Source of the DNA: Actinophytocola sp044466355
GTDB lineage: Bacteria; Actinomycetota; Actinomycetes; Mycobacteriales; Pseudonocardiaceae
NCBI RefSeq assembly: GCF_044466355.1
Contig: NZ_JBITMQ010000004.1
Span: 310,001-374,000, forward strand
DNA length: 64,000 bases
Reading direction: 5' to 3'
How positions within the stretch are numbered: the first letter of the stretch is position 1; every line of letters starts with the position of its first letter. Shown piece after piece: positions 1-7,288 of the stretch. A model generated the notes under the pieces. The model worked only from the letters and a program-made list of their open reading frames with translations, had not been told where the DNA came from and searched no databases. Position numbers and translations under genes: made by a program.

Positions 1-176
1 CCGGTACCGGACGGGTCACGATCGCCGGTCACCTGTCCGCGGGCCGGGTGCCGCGCCAGGACGTGGCGGCCGTGATCGCCGCCTGCCTCACCGAGCCACG
101 CAGCGAGAACCGCGGCTTCGACCTCCACAGTGGACGGACGCCCGTGCCGGCCGCTCTTGCCGCGCTCGACCGATAA
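1..176 (+). CDS. C-terminal end of an atypical SDR / NAD(P)-binding oxidoreductase (5' truncated by window edge)
   Basis: An open frame enters the window (in frame from base 3) and stops at TAA 174-176, giving the last 57 residues of a protein. The segment reads like the tail of the NmrA/epimerase-like SDR family: a basic stretch followed by VPRQDVAAVIAACL, the usual 'substrate-side' helix of these enzymes, then a short end with HSGRTPVPAAL. The catalytic and nucleotide-binding parts lie outside the window, so the substrate cannot be judged. It runs convergent to leuA, with a strong hairpin between the two. Confidence 0.6.
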   Translation, partial: GTGRVTIAGHLSAGRVPRQDVAAVIAACLTEPRSENRGFDLHSGRTPVPAALAALDR

Positions 177-204
177 GCGAGCGGACCGGAGGATGATCTT
201 TTGC

Positions 205-243
205 GGGGGCGGGTCTCGTCAAGGGGTTGCCGGACCCGCCCCC
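205..243. terminator. Bidirectional hairpin between the SDR gene and leuA
   Basis: An 11-bp perfect stem (205-215 with 233-243, GGGGGCGGGTC arms) closes a 17-base loop between two convergent stop codons. No U-run follows on either strand, which is usual for actinobacterial hairpin terminators. Confidence 0.6.
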
Positions 244-248
244 ATTGC

Positions 249-2039
249 TCAGCGCGAGAAGCGGTTGACCGCCGACACGACCGCGCGCAGCGACGCCGTC
301 ACGATCGAGCTGTGGACGCCGACCCCCCACAGGGTGCGCTCGCCGATCGAGCACTCCACGTACGCCGCGGCCCGCGCGTCGTCGCCCGCCGTGAGCGCGT
401 GCTCGGTGTAGTCGAGGACCCGCACGTCGAAGCCGACTGACGCCAGCGCGTCGACGAACGCGGCGATCGGGCCGTTGCCGGCGCCGGTGATCTCGTGCCG
501 GTCGCCCTCGACCTCGACGACCGCGGTGATCTCGTCGTGGCCTCGGCCGTCGTCGGAGATCCGGTGCTCACGCAGCACCAGCGGCGCCGAGTGCTCGAGG
601 TACTCGGACGAGAACGTCGACCACATCAGCGACGGCGACACCTCGCCGCCCTCCGAGTCCGTGTACCGCTGCACGACCTGCGAGAACTCGATCTGCAGGC
701 GGCGCGGCAGCTCCAGCTGGTGCTCGGTCTTCATCACGTACGCGACGCCGCCCTTGCCGGACTGCGAGTTCACGCGGATCACGGCCTCGTACGTGCGGCC
801 GACGTCCTTCGGGTCGATCGGCAGGTACGGGACCTCCCACGGGTGGTCCTCCACCGGGTGGCCCGCGCGTTCGGCGGCGTCCTTCAGCGCGTCGAAGCCC
901 TTGTTGATCGCGTCCTGGTGCGAGCCGGAGAACGCGGTGAACACCAGGTCACCGCCCCACGGGTGGCGCTCGCCGACCGGTAGCTGGTTGCAGTACTCGA
1001 CCGTGCGGCGGATCTCGTCGATGTCGGAGAAGTCGATCTGCGGGTCGATGCCCTGGCTGAACAGGTTCATGCCCAGCGTCACCAGGCACACGTTGCCGGT
1101 GCGCTCGCCGTTGCCGAACAGGCAGCCCTCGATACGGTCCGCGCCGGCCTGGTAACCCAGCTCGGCGGCGGCCACGCCGGTGCCGCGGTCGTTGTGCGGG
1201 TGCAGCGACAGCACCACCGAGTCACGACGCTCGAGGTTGCGGTTCATCCACTCGATGGAGTCCGCGTACACGTTCGGTGTCGCCATCTCGACGGTCGCGG
1301 GCAGGTTGATGATCACCGGGTGGTCGGGCGTCGGCTGCCAGATCTCGGTGATCGCGTTGCACACCTCGGCCGCGTAGGACAGCTCGGTGCCGGTGTAGGA
1401 CTCGGGGGAGTACTCGAACCGGAAGTCGGTGTCGGAGTACTTGCCCGCCAGCTCGGCCACCATCTCGGCGGCGGAGGTGGCGATCTTCTTGATGCCCTCG
1501 CGCTCCTCGCGGAACACCACGCGCCGCTGGAGGATCGAGGTCGAGTTGTAGATGTGGACGATCGCCTTGCGCGCGCCCTGCAGGGCCTCGAAGGTGCGCT
1601 CGATCAGCTCGGGGCGGCACTGCGACAGCACCTGGATGCTGACGTCGTCCGGGACGGCGCCGTCGCTGATGATCTCGCGCACGAAGTCGAAGTCGGTCTG
1701 CGACGCGGCGGGGAAGCCGACCTCGATCTCCTTGTAGCCCATGCGTACGAGCAGGTCGAACATGCGCCGCTTGCGCGCAGGGGACATCGGGTCGATCAGG
1801 GCCTGGTTGCCGTCGCGGAGGTCCACCGCGCACCACTGCGGCGCCGTGGTGATCACCTTGTCCGGCCACGTGCGGTCGGGCAGCGTGATCGGCTCGACGA
1901 CCTGGGCGAACGGCTTGTACCGGTGGACCGGCATGGACGAGCCGCGCTGCGTGTTCCAGGCGGGCTGGCTGTCGGGCGCGGGCCGGGACGGCATTCGGAT
2001 GTTGCTGGTCGCGGCACGCTGTACGTCGGGAATGCTCAT
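249..2039 (-). CDS. leuA: 2-isopropylmalate synthase
   Basis: 596 residues, the long actinobacterial form. It condenses acetyl-CoA with 2-ketoisovalerate, the first committed step of leucine synthesis. Visible hallmarks are DLRDGNQALIDPM at about residues 73-85 (start of the DRE-TIM metallolyase barrel), the metal-binding HPHNDRGTG motif mid-protein, and a C-terminal LeuA dimer/allosteric domain (about 460-596) ending in the ECSIGERTLWGVGVH segment that senses leucine in this family. The ATG at 2039 was kept; a later ATG at 1994 has no ribosome-binding site. Upstream lie a short leucine-rich leader peptide and a hairpin, suggesting attenuation. In M. tuberculosis leuA likewise sits next to ask-asd; here about 8 kb has been inserted between them. 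Confidence 0.96.
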   Translation of the reverse strand: MSIPDVQRAATSNIRMPSRPAPDSQPAWNTQRGSSMPVHRYKPFAQVVEPITLPDRTWPDKVITTAPQWCAVDLRDGNQALIDPMSPARKRRMFDLLVRMGYKEIEVGFPAASQTDFDFVREIISDGAVPDDVSIQVLSQCRPELIERTFEALQGARKAIVHIYNSTSILQRRVVFREEREGIKKIATSAAEMVAELAGKYSDTDFRFEYSPESYTGTELSYAAEVCNAITEIWQPTPDHPVIINLPATVEMATPNVYADSIEWMNRNLERRDSVVLSLHPHNDRGTGVAAAELGYQAGADRIEGCLFGNGERTGNVCLVTLGMNLFSQGIDPQIDFSDIDEIRRTVEYCNQLPVGERHPWGGDLVFTAFSGSHQDAINKGFDALKDAAERAGHPVEDHPWEVPYLPIDPKDVGRTYEAVIRVNSQSGKGGVAYVMKTEHQLELPRRLQIEFSQVVQRYTDSEGGEVSPSLMWSTFSSEYLEHSAPLVLREHRISDDGRGHDEITAVVEVEGDRHEITGAGNGPIAAFVDALASVGFDVRVLDYTEHALTAGDDARAAAYVECSIGERTLWGVGVHSSIVTASLRAVVSAVNRFSR

Positions 2040-2078
2040 GATGTCGGGAGGCTCCTGCCTGCGGGTCTATGGACGTAC

Positions 2079-2115
2079 GACCGGCAAGGCTTCGCCCCGC
2101 GGCGGGGAGCCGGTC
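2079..2115 (-). promoter_or_regulatory. Hairpin between leuA leader peptide and leuA (putative attenuator)
   Basis: On the leuA strand, GACCGGC (2115-2109) can pair with GCCGGTC (2085-2079), enclosing an inner CCCCG/CGGGG stem. It starts four bases after the leader-peptide stop codon and ends before the leuA ribosome-binding site. No U-run follows, so termination versus translational masking cannot be told apart. Confidence 0.45.
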
Positions 2116-2118
2116 TGG

Positions 2119-2160
2119 TCAGGCCCCGTCGCGGCAACGAAGGAGGAGAACACGCGCCAC
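2119..2160 (-). CDS. leuL: leuA leader peptide (13 residues, three consecutive Leu codons)
   Basis: GTG-started reading frame encoding MARVLLLRCRDGA and a TGA stop, located about 80 bases upstream of leuA and followed at once by a strong hairpin. Three adjacent leucine codons (CTC CTC CTT) are the classic sign of ribosome-mediated attenuation. Leader peptides of this type are established for actinobacterial leuA genes; the assignment here rests on position and codon content only. The ribosome-binding site is weak. Confidence 0.5.
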   Translation of the reverse strand: MARVLLLRCRDGA

Positions 2161-2286
2161 GGCCGACAGCCTAGCCACCGAACGTGGCGAACCAGAAGCC
2201 GGCCTCTCACATAGTGGGCCGAACGGCCTATCCGATTGCTCCCGCGTCACTGTTTCGTCACACGGGTGCCGGGCAACCCATGAGCC

Positions 2287-2580
2287 ATGACAACTCGTAG
2301 ATGGAGCCGCACGGGCAGTGGGACCGCTGCGCGCGTCGTCCAGCTCATCGGGGCGGTCTTCGCGCTCATCGAGGTCGTCTACATCCTGCTGCTGCTGTTC
2401 GGCGCGAACGCGGGCAACGCATTCTTCCGGTTCATCCAGTCGCTGGCGGAGCCGCTGGCGCTGTTCTGGCCTGGCCTTTTCAACATCGCCAACCGGTCGC
2501 TTGAGATCATCGTGAACTACGGCCTCGCCGCCGTGTTCTGGCTGGTCGTGGCGGGGTTGATCGCGCGGGTCGTATCCTGA
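2287..2580 (+). CDS. Small integral membrane protein (first of a tandem paralogous pair)
   Basis: 97 residues with two strong hydrophobic segments (about 18-38 and 75-95) flanked by basic ends, so a two-helix inner-membrane protein. The middle, AEPLALFWPGLFNIANR, and the last part, VNYGLAAVFWLVVA, are matched position by position by the next gene, showing tandem duplication. The arrangement is reminiscent of short YggT-like membrane proteins but no diagnostic motif is present, so no function is assigned. It is divergent from leuA. Confidence 0.7.
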   Translation: MTTRRWSRTGSGTAARVVQLIGAVFALIEVVYILLLLFGANAGNAFFRFIQSLAEPLALFWPGLFNIANRSLEIIVNYGLAAVFWLVVAGLIARVVS

Positions 2581-2604
2581 CGACGAACGTGCCAGACTCC
2601 CACC

Positions 2605-2904
2605 ATGGCCACCGTGACCCGGTCGAGCGTGGTGGGAGTCCTGGCGGGCGTCGTCCGCTGGGCCGGGCTGCTCTTCGCATTGGTGCTGGTCGTGCACGTC
2701 CTGTTGACGGTCGGCCACGCCAACCCCGACAACGGCATCACCGAGTTCTTCTCGGCCGCCGCCGATCCGCTGGCGCTCGCGTTCAAGTCGCTCTTCACGC
2801 CGGCGAACGCCGAGTTGCGGGTGCTCGTGAACTACGGGCTCGCGGCGTTGTTCTGGCTGATCGTGTCGTCGGTTTTGTCACGCCTGATCCGTCGGCTTGC
2901 GTGA
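2605..2904 (+). CDS. Small integral membrane protein (second of a tandem paralogous pair)
   Basis: 99 residues, same architecture as the gene 24 bases upstream: two hydrophobic helices joined by a polar loop. Shared blocks are ADPLALAFKSLF and VNYGLAALFWLIV, while the N-termini differ, indicating an old duplication rather than a recent copy. Short spacing suggests co-transcription with its twin. Function unknown. Confidence 0.7.
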   Translation: MATVTRSSVVGVLAGVVRWAGLLFALVLVVHVLLTVGHANPDNGITEFFSAAADPLALAFKSLFTPANAELRVLVNYGLAALFWLIVSSVLSRLIRRLA

Positions 2905-2984
2905 CTGAGCCCACGGAGTCGCGCCCGGGCATTCGGTTGTCGGGGTGGCGCCGACCCAGGGGGTCCGGGCTTGTGCCCCTTGGA

Positions 2985-2998
2985 TAGAACGTGTTCTA
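2985..2998. promoter_or_regulatory. KstR-type operator candidate upstream of fadD3
   Basis: TAGAACGTGTTCTA fits the TNNAACNNGTTNNA consensus known for the cholesterol regulator KstR at every fixed position. It ends 8 bases before the GTG start of fadD3, so it would overlap a leaderless or near-leaderless promoter. KstR itself is not encoded in the window. Confidence 0.6.
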
Positions 2999-3006
2999 GT
3001 TAGCTC

Positions 3007-4464
3007 GTGGACACGATTCCCGCTGTCGTCGCTGCCGCGGCTCGTCGGTTCGGGGACGCGGAGGCGCTGGTCGACGGCGCCGTCCGCATGTCGTGGCGCG
3101 ACGTCGGTGAGCAGGCCGTCGCCACCGCCGGGCTGTTCGCCGCCAACGGGGTTCGGCCCGGGGACCGGGTCGCCATCTGCGCGCCCAACACCCATCACTG
3201 GGTCATCGCCGCGTTCGGGTTGTTCGCCGCCGGGGCCACGCTCGTGCCCGTCAACACCCGGTTCACGGCCGCCGAGACCGCCGACATCCTCGACCGGACG
3301 CGTGCCAGGGCGCTGGTCGTCGTCGGGGAGTTTCTCGGCCGGGACCGCCTCGCCGAACTCCGCGACGGTGGTCACCGCGTCCCGGACTTCGTCATGACGG
3401 TCGACCCCGACCGGCCGTGGCAGCCGGTCGACCACCCCGCGCCGGACGTCGTGACCAGCCCGGACGACGTCAGCGACATCCTCTTCACCTCCGGCACCAC
3501 CGGCCGCAGCAAGGGCGCCATGAGCGCGCACCGCCAGGCCCTCGGCGTTGCCAGGGCGTGGGCCGAGCTGGGGCAGGTCACGGCCGACGACCGGTACCTC
3601 GTCATCAACCCGTTCTTCCACAGCTTCGGCTACAAGGCCGGCATCCTCGTCTGCGCGCTGACCGGCGCCACGATCGTCCCGCAGGCCACCTTCGACGCAC
3701 GTCAGGCCGCGGCCACCGTGCGGGCCGAGCGCGTCACCGTGATGCCCGGCCCGCCGACGATCTTCCAGACGATGCTCGACCTCCCCGGTGCCGACCTGTC
3801 GACCCTGCGCCTCGCCGTCACCGGCGCCGCCGTCGTGCCCGTGCCGCTCGTCGAACGCATGCAGCGCGAGTTCGGCACCGTCCTCACCGCGTACGGGCTC
3901 ACCGAGGCGGTCGTCGCCACCATGTGCTCGCCCGACGACGACGCGACGACCGTCGCCACCACCTGCGGCAGGCCTGCCGCGGGGTTCGACCTGGCGCTGG
4001 GCGACCAGGACGAGATCCTCCTGCGCGGCCCCAACGTCATGCTCGGCTACCTCGACGATCCACAAGCGACAGCGCAGGCGATCGACGCCGACGGCTGGCT
4101 GCACACCGGGGACGTCGGCCGCGTCGACGAACGCGGCTACCTCACGGTCACCGACCGCCTCAAGGACATGTACATCAGCGGGGGTTTCAACGTGTACCCC
4201 GCCGAGGTCGAGCAGGCGCTGGCCCGGCTGCCAGGTGTCCGGGAGTCCGCCGTCGTCGGGGTGCCGGACGACCGGCTCGGCGAGGTCGGCAAGGCGTTCG
4301 TCGTCGGCACCGGGCTGTCCACTGAGGACGTCATCACGCACTGCGCGGGCCTGCTCGCCAACTACAAGGTGCCCCGCCAGGTCGAGTTCACCGACGAACT
4401 GCCGCGCAACGCGTCCGGCAAGGTGCTCAAGCGCGTGCTCCGTGCGGCAGGTACTCGAGCGTGA
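3007..4464 (+). CDS. fadD3: FadD3-type acyl-CoA ligase (HIP-CoA ligase of steroid CD-ring catabolism)
   Basis: 485 residues of the ANL adenylate-forming superfamily: AMP-binding motif TSGTTGRSKG at 161-170, the DGWLHTGD motif of the hinge region, YISGGFNVYPAEVE, and the catalytic lysine at about 472 in ASGKVLK. Stretches such as SDILFTSGTTGRSKG, INPFFHSFGYKAGI and VMPGPPTIFQ resemble mycobacterial FadD3, which activates the bicyclic propionate left after removal of steroid rings A and B and the side chain. Nearby kstR2 and fadA6 support this. A KstR-like palindrome sits immediately upstream. The start is GTG without a clear Shine-Dalgarno sequence, consistent with a leaderless message. Confidence 0.86.
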   Translation: MDTIPAVVAAAARRFGDAEALVDGAVRMSWRDVGEQAVATAGLFAANGVRPGDRVAICAPNTHHWVIAAFGLFAAGATLVPVNTRFTAAETADILDRTRARALVVVGEFLGRDRLAELRDGGHRVPDFVMTVDPDRPWQPVDHPAPDVVTSPDDVSDILFTSGTTGRSKGAMSAHRQALGVARAWAELGQVTADDRYLVINPFFHSFGYKAGILVCALTGATIVPQATFDARQAAATVRAERVTVMPGPPTIFQTMLDLPGADLSTLRLAVTGAAVVPVPLVERMQREFGTVLTAYGLTEAVVATMCSPDDDATTVATTCGRPAAGFDLALGDQDEILLRGPNVMLGYLDDPQATAQAIDADGWLHTGDVGRVDERGYLTVTDRLKDMYISGGFNVYPAEVEQALARLPGVRESAVVGVPDDRLGEVGKAFVVGTGLSTEDVITHCAGLLANYKVPRQVEFTDELPRNASGKVLKRVLRAAGTRA

Positions 4465-4710
4465 ACAGGTTGCCGGCCGGGTCGACGGTCGCGGGCAGCC
4501 GCGCGCCGACGACGTTCCCCGGCTCCAGTTCGCAGCGGTACCTCGCCTCGAACGGCGGCACGCCGTCGCCGCTGACGCGCAGGCTCAGCACGTGGACGTC
4601 CGCCCGGCCCGGAGCAGCCGCTCGGTGTCCGACTTGTACTCGGCCGCGTCGAACCAGAGCGCGAACCCGCCCGGCAACATGATCAGCAGCAGCGCCAGCT
4701 CAGCGGAGCA
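4427..4710 (-). pseudogene. Frameshifted remnant of a short membrane-anchored protein gene
   Basis: On the minus strand a hydrophobic N-terminal stretch (LALLLIMLPGGFALWF) runs into EYKSDTERLLRAG, where the frame hits a stop; the neighbouring frame continues as DVHVLSLRVSGDGVPPFEA and LPATVDPAGNLFTLEYLP to a TGA at 4427-4429 inside the end of fadD3. The pieces together resemble small actinobacterial proteins with one membrane helix and a beta-rich domain ending in a TVDPA motif. At least one base loss is needed to explain the shift, and a further break occurs upstream. It may be a decayed gene or contain sequencing errors. Confidence 0.4.
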
Positions 4711-4775
4711 GCGCCCGCGCCCAGACACTCTCGATCGACGCCTGCGTGCCGCCTTCGGCCGTCCTCTGATCGTCG

Positions 4776-5363
4776 TCAGGCGGTGATGCCGTCAAGAATC
4801 ATCTTCAGGTATTGCTCGGCCAGTTGTTCGGGCGACAGGCGACCATCCTGTCGGAACCAGCGGACCGCCACCCACACCGAGTCGCGCAGGAAGCGGTACG
4901 TGACCGCCGGGTCGAGGTCGGCGCGGAAGGCGCCCGACTCGATGCCGTCGCGCAGCACGGTGGTCCAGATGCGGCGCACCTCGTCGTCGGCCTTCGACAG
5001 GTAGCCGAAGCGAGGGAGCGTCCGCAGGTAGTTGCGTTCGTTCTGCAGCACGGTGATCGCGGCGCGGTGTTCGCCGAGTGAGCGGAACGCCTCGGTGACC
5101 AGGCCGCGCAGCGCGGTGACCGGGTCGCCGACCGCGATCTCCCGGTACGTGGCGAGCAGCTCGTCCAGGTAGCTCGACAGCAGCTCGTCGAGGATCGTCT
5201 CCTTGGAGTCGAAGTGGTGGTACAGGCTGCCCGACAGCACGCCCGCGGCGTCGCCGATGTGCCGGACCGTCGTGGCCCGGTAGCCGCGTTCCGCGAACAG
5301 CTCCGCCGCGATCCGCACCAGGTCGGCACGCCGTGCCGACGGCTTGCCGCGCGTTTCCGCCAT
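4776..5363 (-). CDS. kstR2: TetR-family repressor of steroid CD-ring catabolism
   Basis: 195 residues. The N-terminal helix-turn-helix (about 31-51) reads TTVRHIGDAAGVLSGSLYHH, and the C-terminal ligand domain ends with YRFLRDSVWVAVRWFR and LAEQYLKMILDGIT; both blocks are close to M. tuberculosis KstR2 (Rv3557c), which binds HIP-CoA. ATG 5363 was chosen because GGGAGTGGAGAAG lies directly before it; upstream TTG/GTG codons would give up to 202 residues. It is divergent from fadA6 with an inverted repeat between, as in mycobacteria where KstR2 controls its own gene and the fadA6 side. Confidence 0.86.
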   Translation of the reverse strand: MAETRGKPSARRADLVRIAAELFAERGYRATTVRHIGDAAGVLSGSLYHHFDSKETILDELLSSYLDELLATYREIAVGDPVTALRGLVTEAFRSLGEHRAAITVLQNERNYLRTLPRFGYLSKADDEVRRIWTTVLRDGIESGAFRADLDPAVTYRFLRDSVWVAVRWFRQDGRLSPEQLAEQYLKMILDGITA

Positions 5364-5380
5364 CTTCTCCACTCCCGCAC

Positions 5381-5396
5381 CCAAGCGCTAGCTTGG
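5381..5396. promoter_or_regulatory. Inverted repeat between kstR2 and fadA6 (putative KstR2 operator)
   Basis: CCAAGC-GCTA-GCTTGG is a perfect 6-bp inverted repeat with 4-base spacer. One half (CAAGCGCTAG) matches the mycobacterial KstR2 core CAAGnnCTTG except at one base, but the symmetric axis differs. It lies 12 bases upstream of the fadA6 GTG and 17 bases from the kstR2 ATG, ideal for dual control. Confidence 0.6.
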
Positions 5397-5408
5397 TAGC
5401 CTAGCACC

Positions 5409-6560
5409 GTGGCTGACGCGTACATCGTCGACGCGGTCCGCACGCCGGTCGGCCGGCGTGGCGGCGGGCTCGCGGGCGTCCATCCGGCCGACCTCGGTGC
5501 GCACGTGCTGCGCGCGCTCTTCGACAGAACCCCGCTCGACCCGGCTCTTGTCGACGACGTGGTGTTCGGGTGCGTCGACACGATCGGCCCGCAGGCCGGG
5601 GACGTCGCGCGGACGTGCTGGCTCGCCGCGGGGCTGCCCGAGGAGGTCCCTGGCGTGACCGTGGACCGGCAGTGCGGGTCGTCGCAGCAGGCCGTGCACT
5701 TCGCCGCGCAGGCGGTGATGAGCGGGACCGCGGACGTCGTCGTCGCCGGTGGCGTGCAGAACATGAGCGCGATCCCGATCTCGGCCGCCATGTACGCGGG
5801 GCACCAGCACGGGTTCCCGGACCCGTTCTCCACGTCGAAGGGCTGGCGCGCGCGGTACGGCGACCAGGAGATCTCCCAGTTCCGCGGCGCGGAGATGATC
5901 GCCGCGAAGTGGGACGTCTCGCGGGCGGACATGGAGGAGTTCGCGCTGCGCAGCCACGTCCGCGCGGTGGCGGCCGTCGACAACGACTGGTTCGCCCGCG
6001 AGATCGCGCCGCTGGACGAGCTGGCCGTCGACGAGTGCCCGCGCCGGGACACGTCGCCCGCGAAGATGGCCGGGTTGCCGACCCTGCTGCCCGACGGTCG
6101 GCTGACCGCCGCCCTGGCCAGCCAGATCTCCGACGGCGCCGCGGCCCTGCTCGTGGTGTCCGAGCGCGCGCTGACCGAGTACGGGCTCACCCCGCGTGCC
6201 CGCGTGCACCACCTCTCGGCGCGCGGCGGTGACCCGGTGGTGATGCTCGACGCGCCGATCGCCGCCACCGACCACGCGCTGCGGCGTGCCGGGATGTCCA
6301 TCGGGGACATCGACCTGGTGGAGATCAACGAGGCGTTCGCGAGCGTCGTCCTGGCCTGGTTGAAGGAGACCGGCGCCGACCCCGAACGTGTGAACCCGAC
6401 CGGCGGTGCGATCGCGCTCGGTCACCCGCTCGGCGCGACCGGTGCGCGGCTGATGACCACGCTGCTGTCCAACCTCGAACGCACCGGCGGCCGCTACGGG
6501 CTGCAGACCATGTGCGAGGGCGGCGGGCAGGCGAACGTGACGGTCCTGGAGCGCCTGTGA
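5409..6560 (+). CDS. fadA6: FadA6-type thiolase of steroid CD-ring catabolism
   Basis: 383-residue thiolase with the full catalytic set: nucleophilic cysteine C89 in VDRQCGSSQQ, H339 in GGAIALGHPLGATG and C369 in MCEGGGQANVT. Long identities with mycobacterial FadA6 (for example GVTVDRQCGSSQQA, AGGVQNMSAIPIS, RYGDQEISQFRG) support thiolytic release of acetyl-CoA during degradation of rings C and D. GTG start at 5409 follows the putative operator closely. Its stop overlaps the next start by four bases, giving a translationally coupled three-gene operon with two SDR genes. Confidence 0.88.
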   Translation: MADAYIVDAVRTPVGRRGGGLAGVHPADLGAHVLRALFDRTPLDPALVDDVVFGCVDTIGPQAGDVARTCWLAAGLPEEVPGVTVDRQCGSSQQAVHFAAQAVMSGTADVVVAGGVQNMSAIPISAAMYAGHQHGFPDPFSTSKGWRARYGDQEISQFRGAEMIAAKWDVSRADMEEFALRSHVRAVAAVDNDWFAREIAPLDELAVDECPRRDTSPAKMAGLPTLLPDGRLTAALASQISDGAAALLVVSERALTEYGLTPRARVHHLSARGGDPVVMLDAPIAATDHALRRAGMSIGDIDLVEINEAFASVVLAWLKETGADPERVNPTGGAIALGHPLGATGARLMTTLLSNLERTGGRYGLQTMCEGGGQANVTVLERL

Positions 6561-7288
6561 CGACCGTGCTGGTGACCGGCGGCGCACGCGGCGTCGGGCT
6601 GGGGATCGTGCGCGGGTTCCTCGACGCGGGGCACGACGTGGTGACCTGCAGCCGCCACGAGCCGACCGCCGACCTCGGCGAGGCCGAGTTCATCAGGGCG
6701 GACGTGCGTGATCTGTCCCAGGTGGACGCACTGGTGTCGGCCGTGATCAACCGTTACGGGACGCTCGACGTGGTGGTCAACAACGCCGGTGGCGCGCCGC
6801 CGGTCGACGCCGCCACCGCGTCCCCCCGCCTGCACGCCAAGATCATCGAGCTGAACCTGGTCGCGCCGCTGCACGTGTCGCAGCGCGCGAACACCGTGAT
6901 GCAGCAACAGGAAACGGGTGGCGTGATCATCATGATCGGCAGCGTGAGCGGCACCCGGCCGTCGCCGGGCACGGCCGCGTACGGCGCGGCGAAGGCGGGG
7001 CTGGCGAACCTCGCGACGTCGCTCGCCGTCGAGTGGGCGCCGAAGGTGCGGGTCAACACGGTCGTGGTGGGGCCGGTCGACACCGAGCGGTCAGAACTGC
7101 ACTACGGCGACGCCGTTCCGGCGGTCGGCGCGACGATTCCGCTGGGACGCATGGCGGTGCCCGCGGACGTGGCGCAGGCGTGCCTGTGGCTCGCGTCGCC
7201 GGGGGCGGCGTACGTCAGCGGCAGCACGGTCACCGTGCACGGCGGCGGCGAACGGCCCGCGTTCCTGGAGGCGGTGGAGCGGTCATGA
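6557..7288 (+). CDS. SDR oxidoreductase of the KstR2-type cluster (Rv3549c-like)
   Basis: 243 residues, classical short-chain dehydrogenase: cofactor motif TGGARGVGLG at 7-16, NNAG at 75-78, catalytic serine near 129-131 and Y142-x3-K146 (YGAAK). The segment SVSGTRPSPGTAAYGAAKAGL and the end HGGGERP resemble the SDR encoded beside the mycobacterial CD-ring genes. The GTG start is chosen because it overlaps the fadA6 stop (GTGA); a longer frame upstream would read into fadA6. Substrate is inferred from neighbours to be a ring-C/D hydroxyacyl-CoA intermediate. Confidence 0.82.
   Translation: MTTVLVTGGARGVGLGIVRGFLDAGHDVVTCSRHEPTADLGEAEFIRADVRDLSQVDALVSAVINRYGTLDVVVNNAGGAPPVDAATASPRLHAKIIELNLVAPLHVSQRANTVMQQQETGGVIIMIGSVSGTRPSPGTAAYGAAKAGLANLATSLAVEWAPKVRVNTVVVGPVDTERSELHYGDAVPAVGATIPLGRMAVPADVAQACLWLASPGAAYVSGSTVTVHGGGERPAFLEAVERS

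Noticed and set aside
2878..4341. Long minus-strand open frame opposite fadD3
   Set aside because: Arg/Gly/Asp-rich mirror of a high-GC gene; the plus-strand frame has full family motifs.
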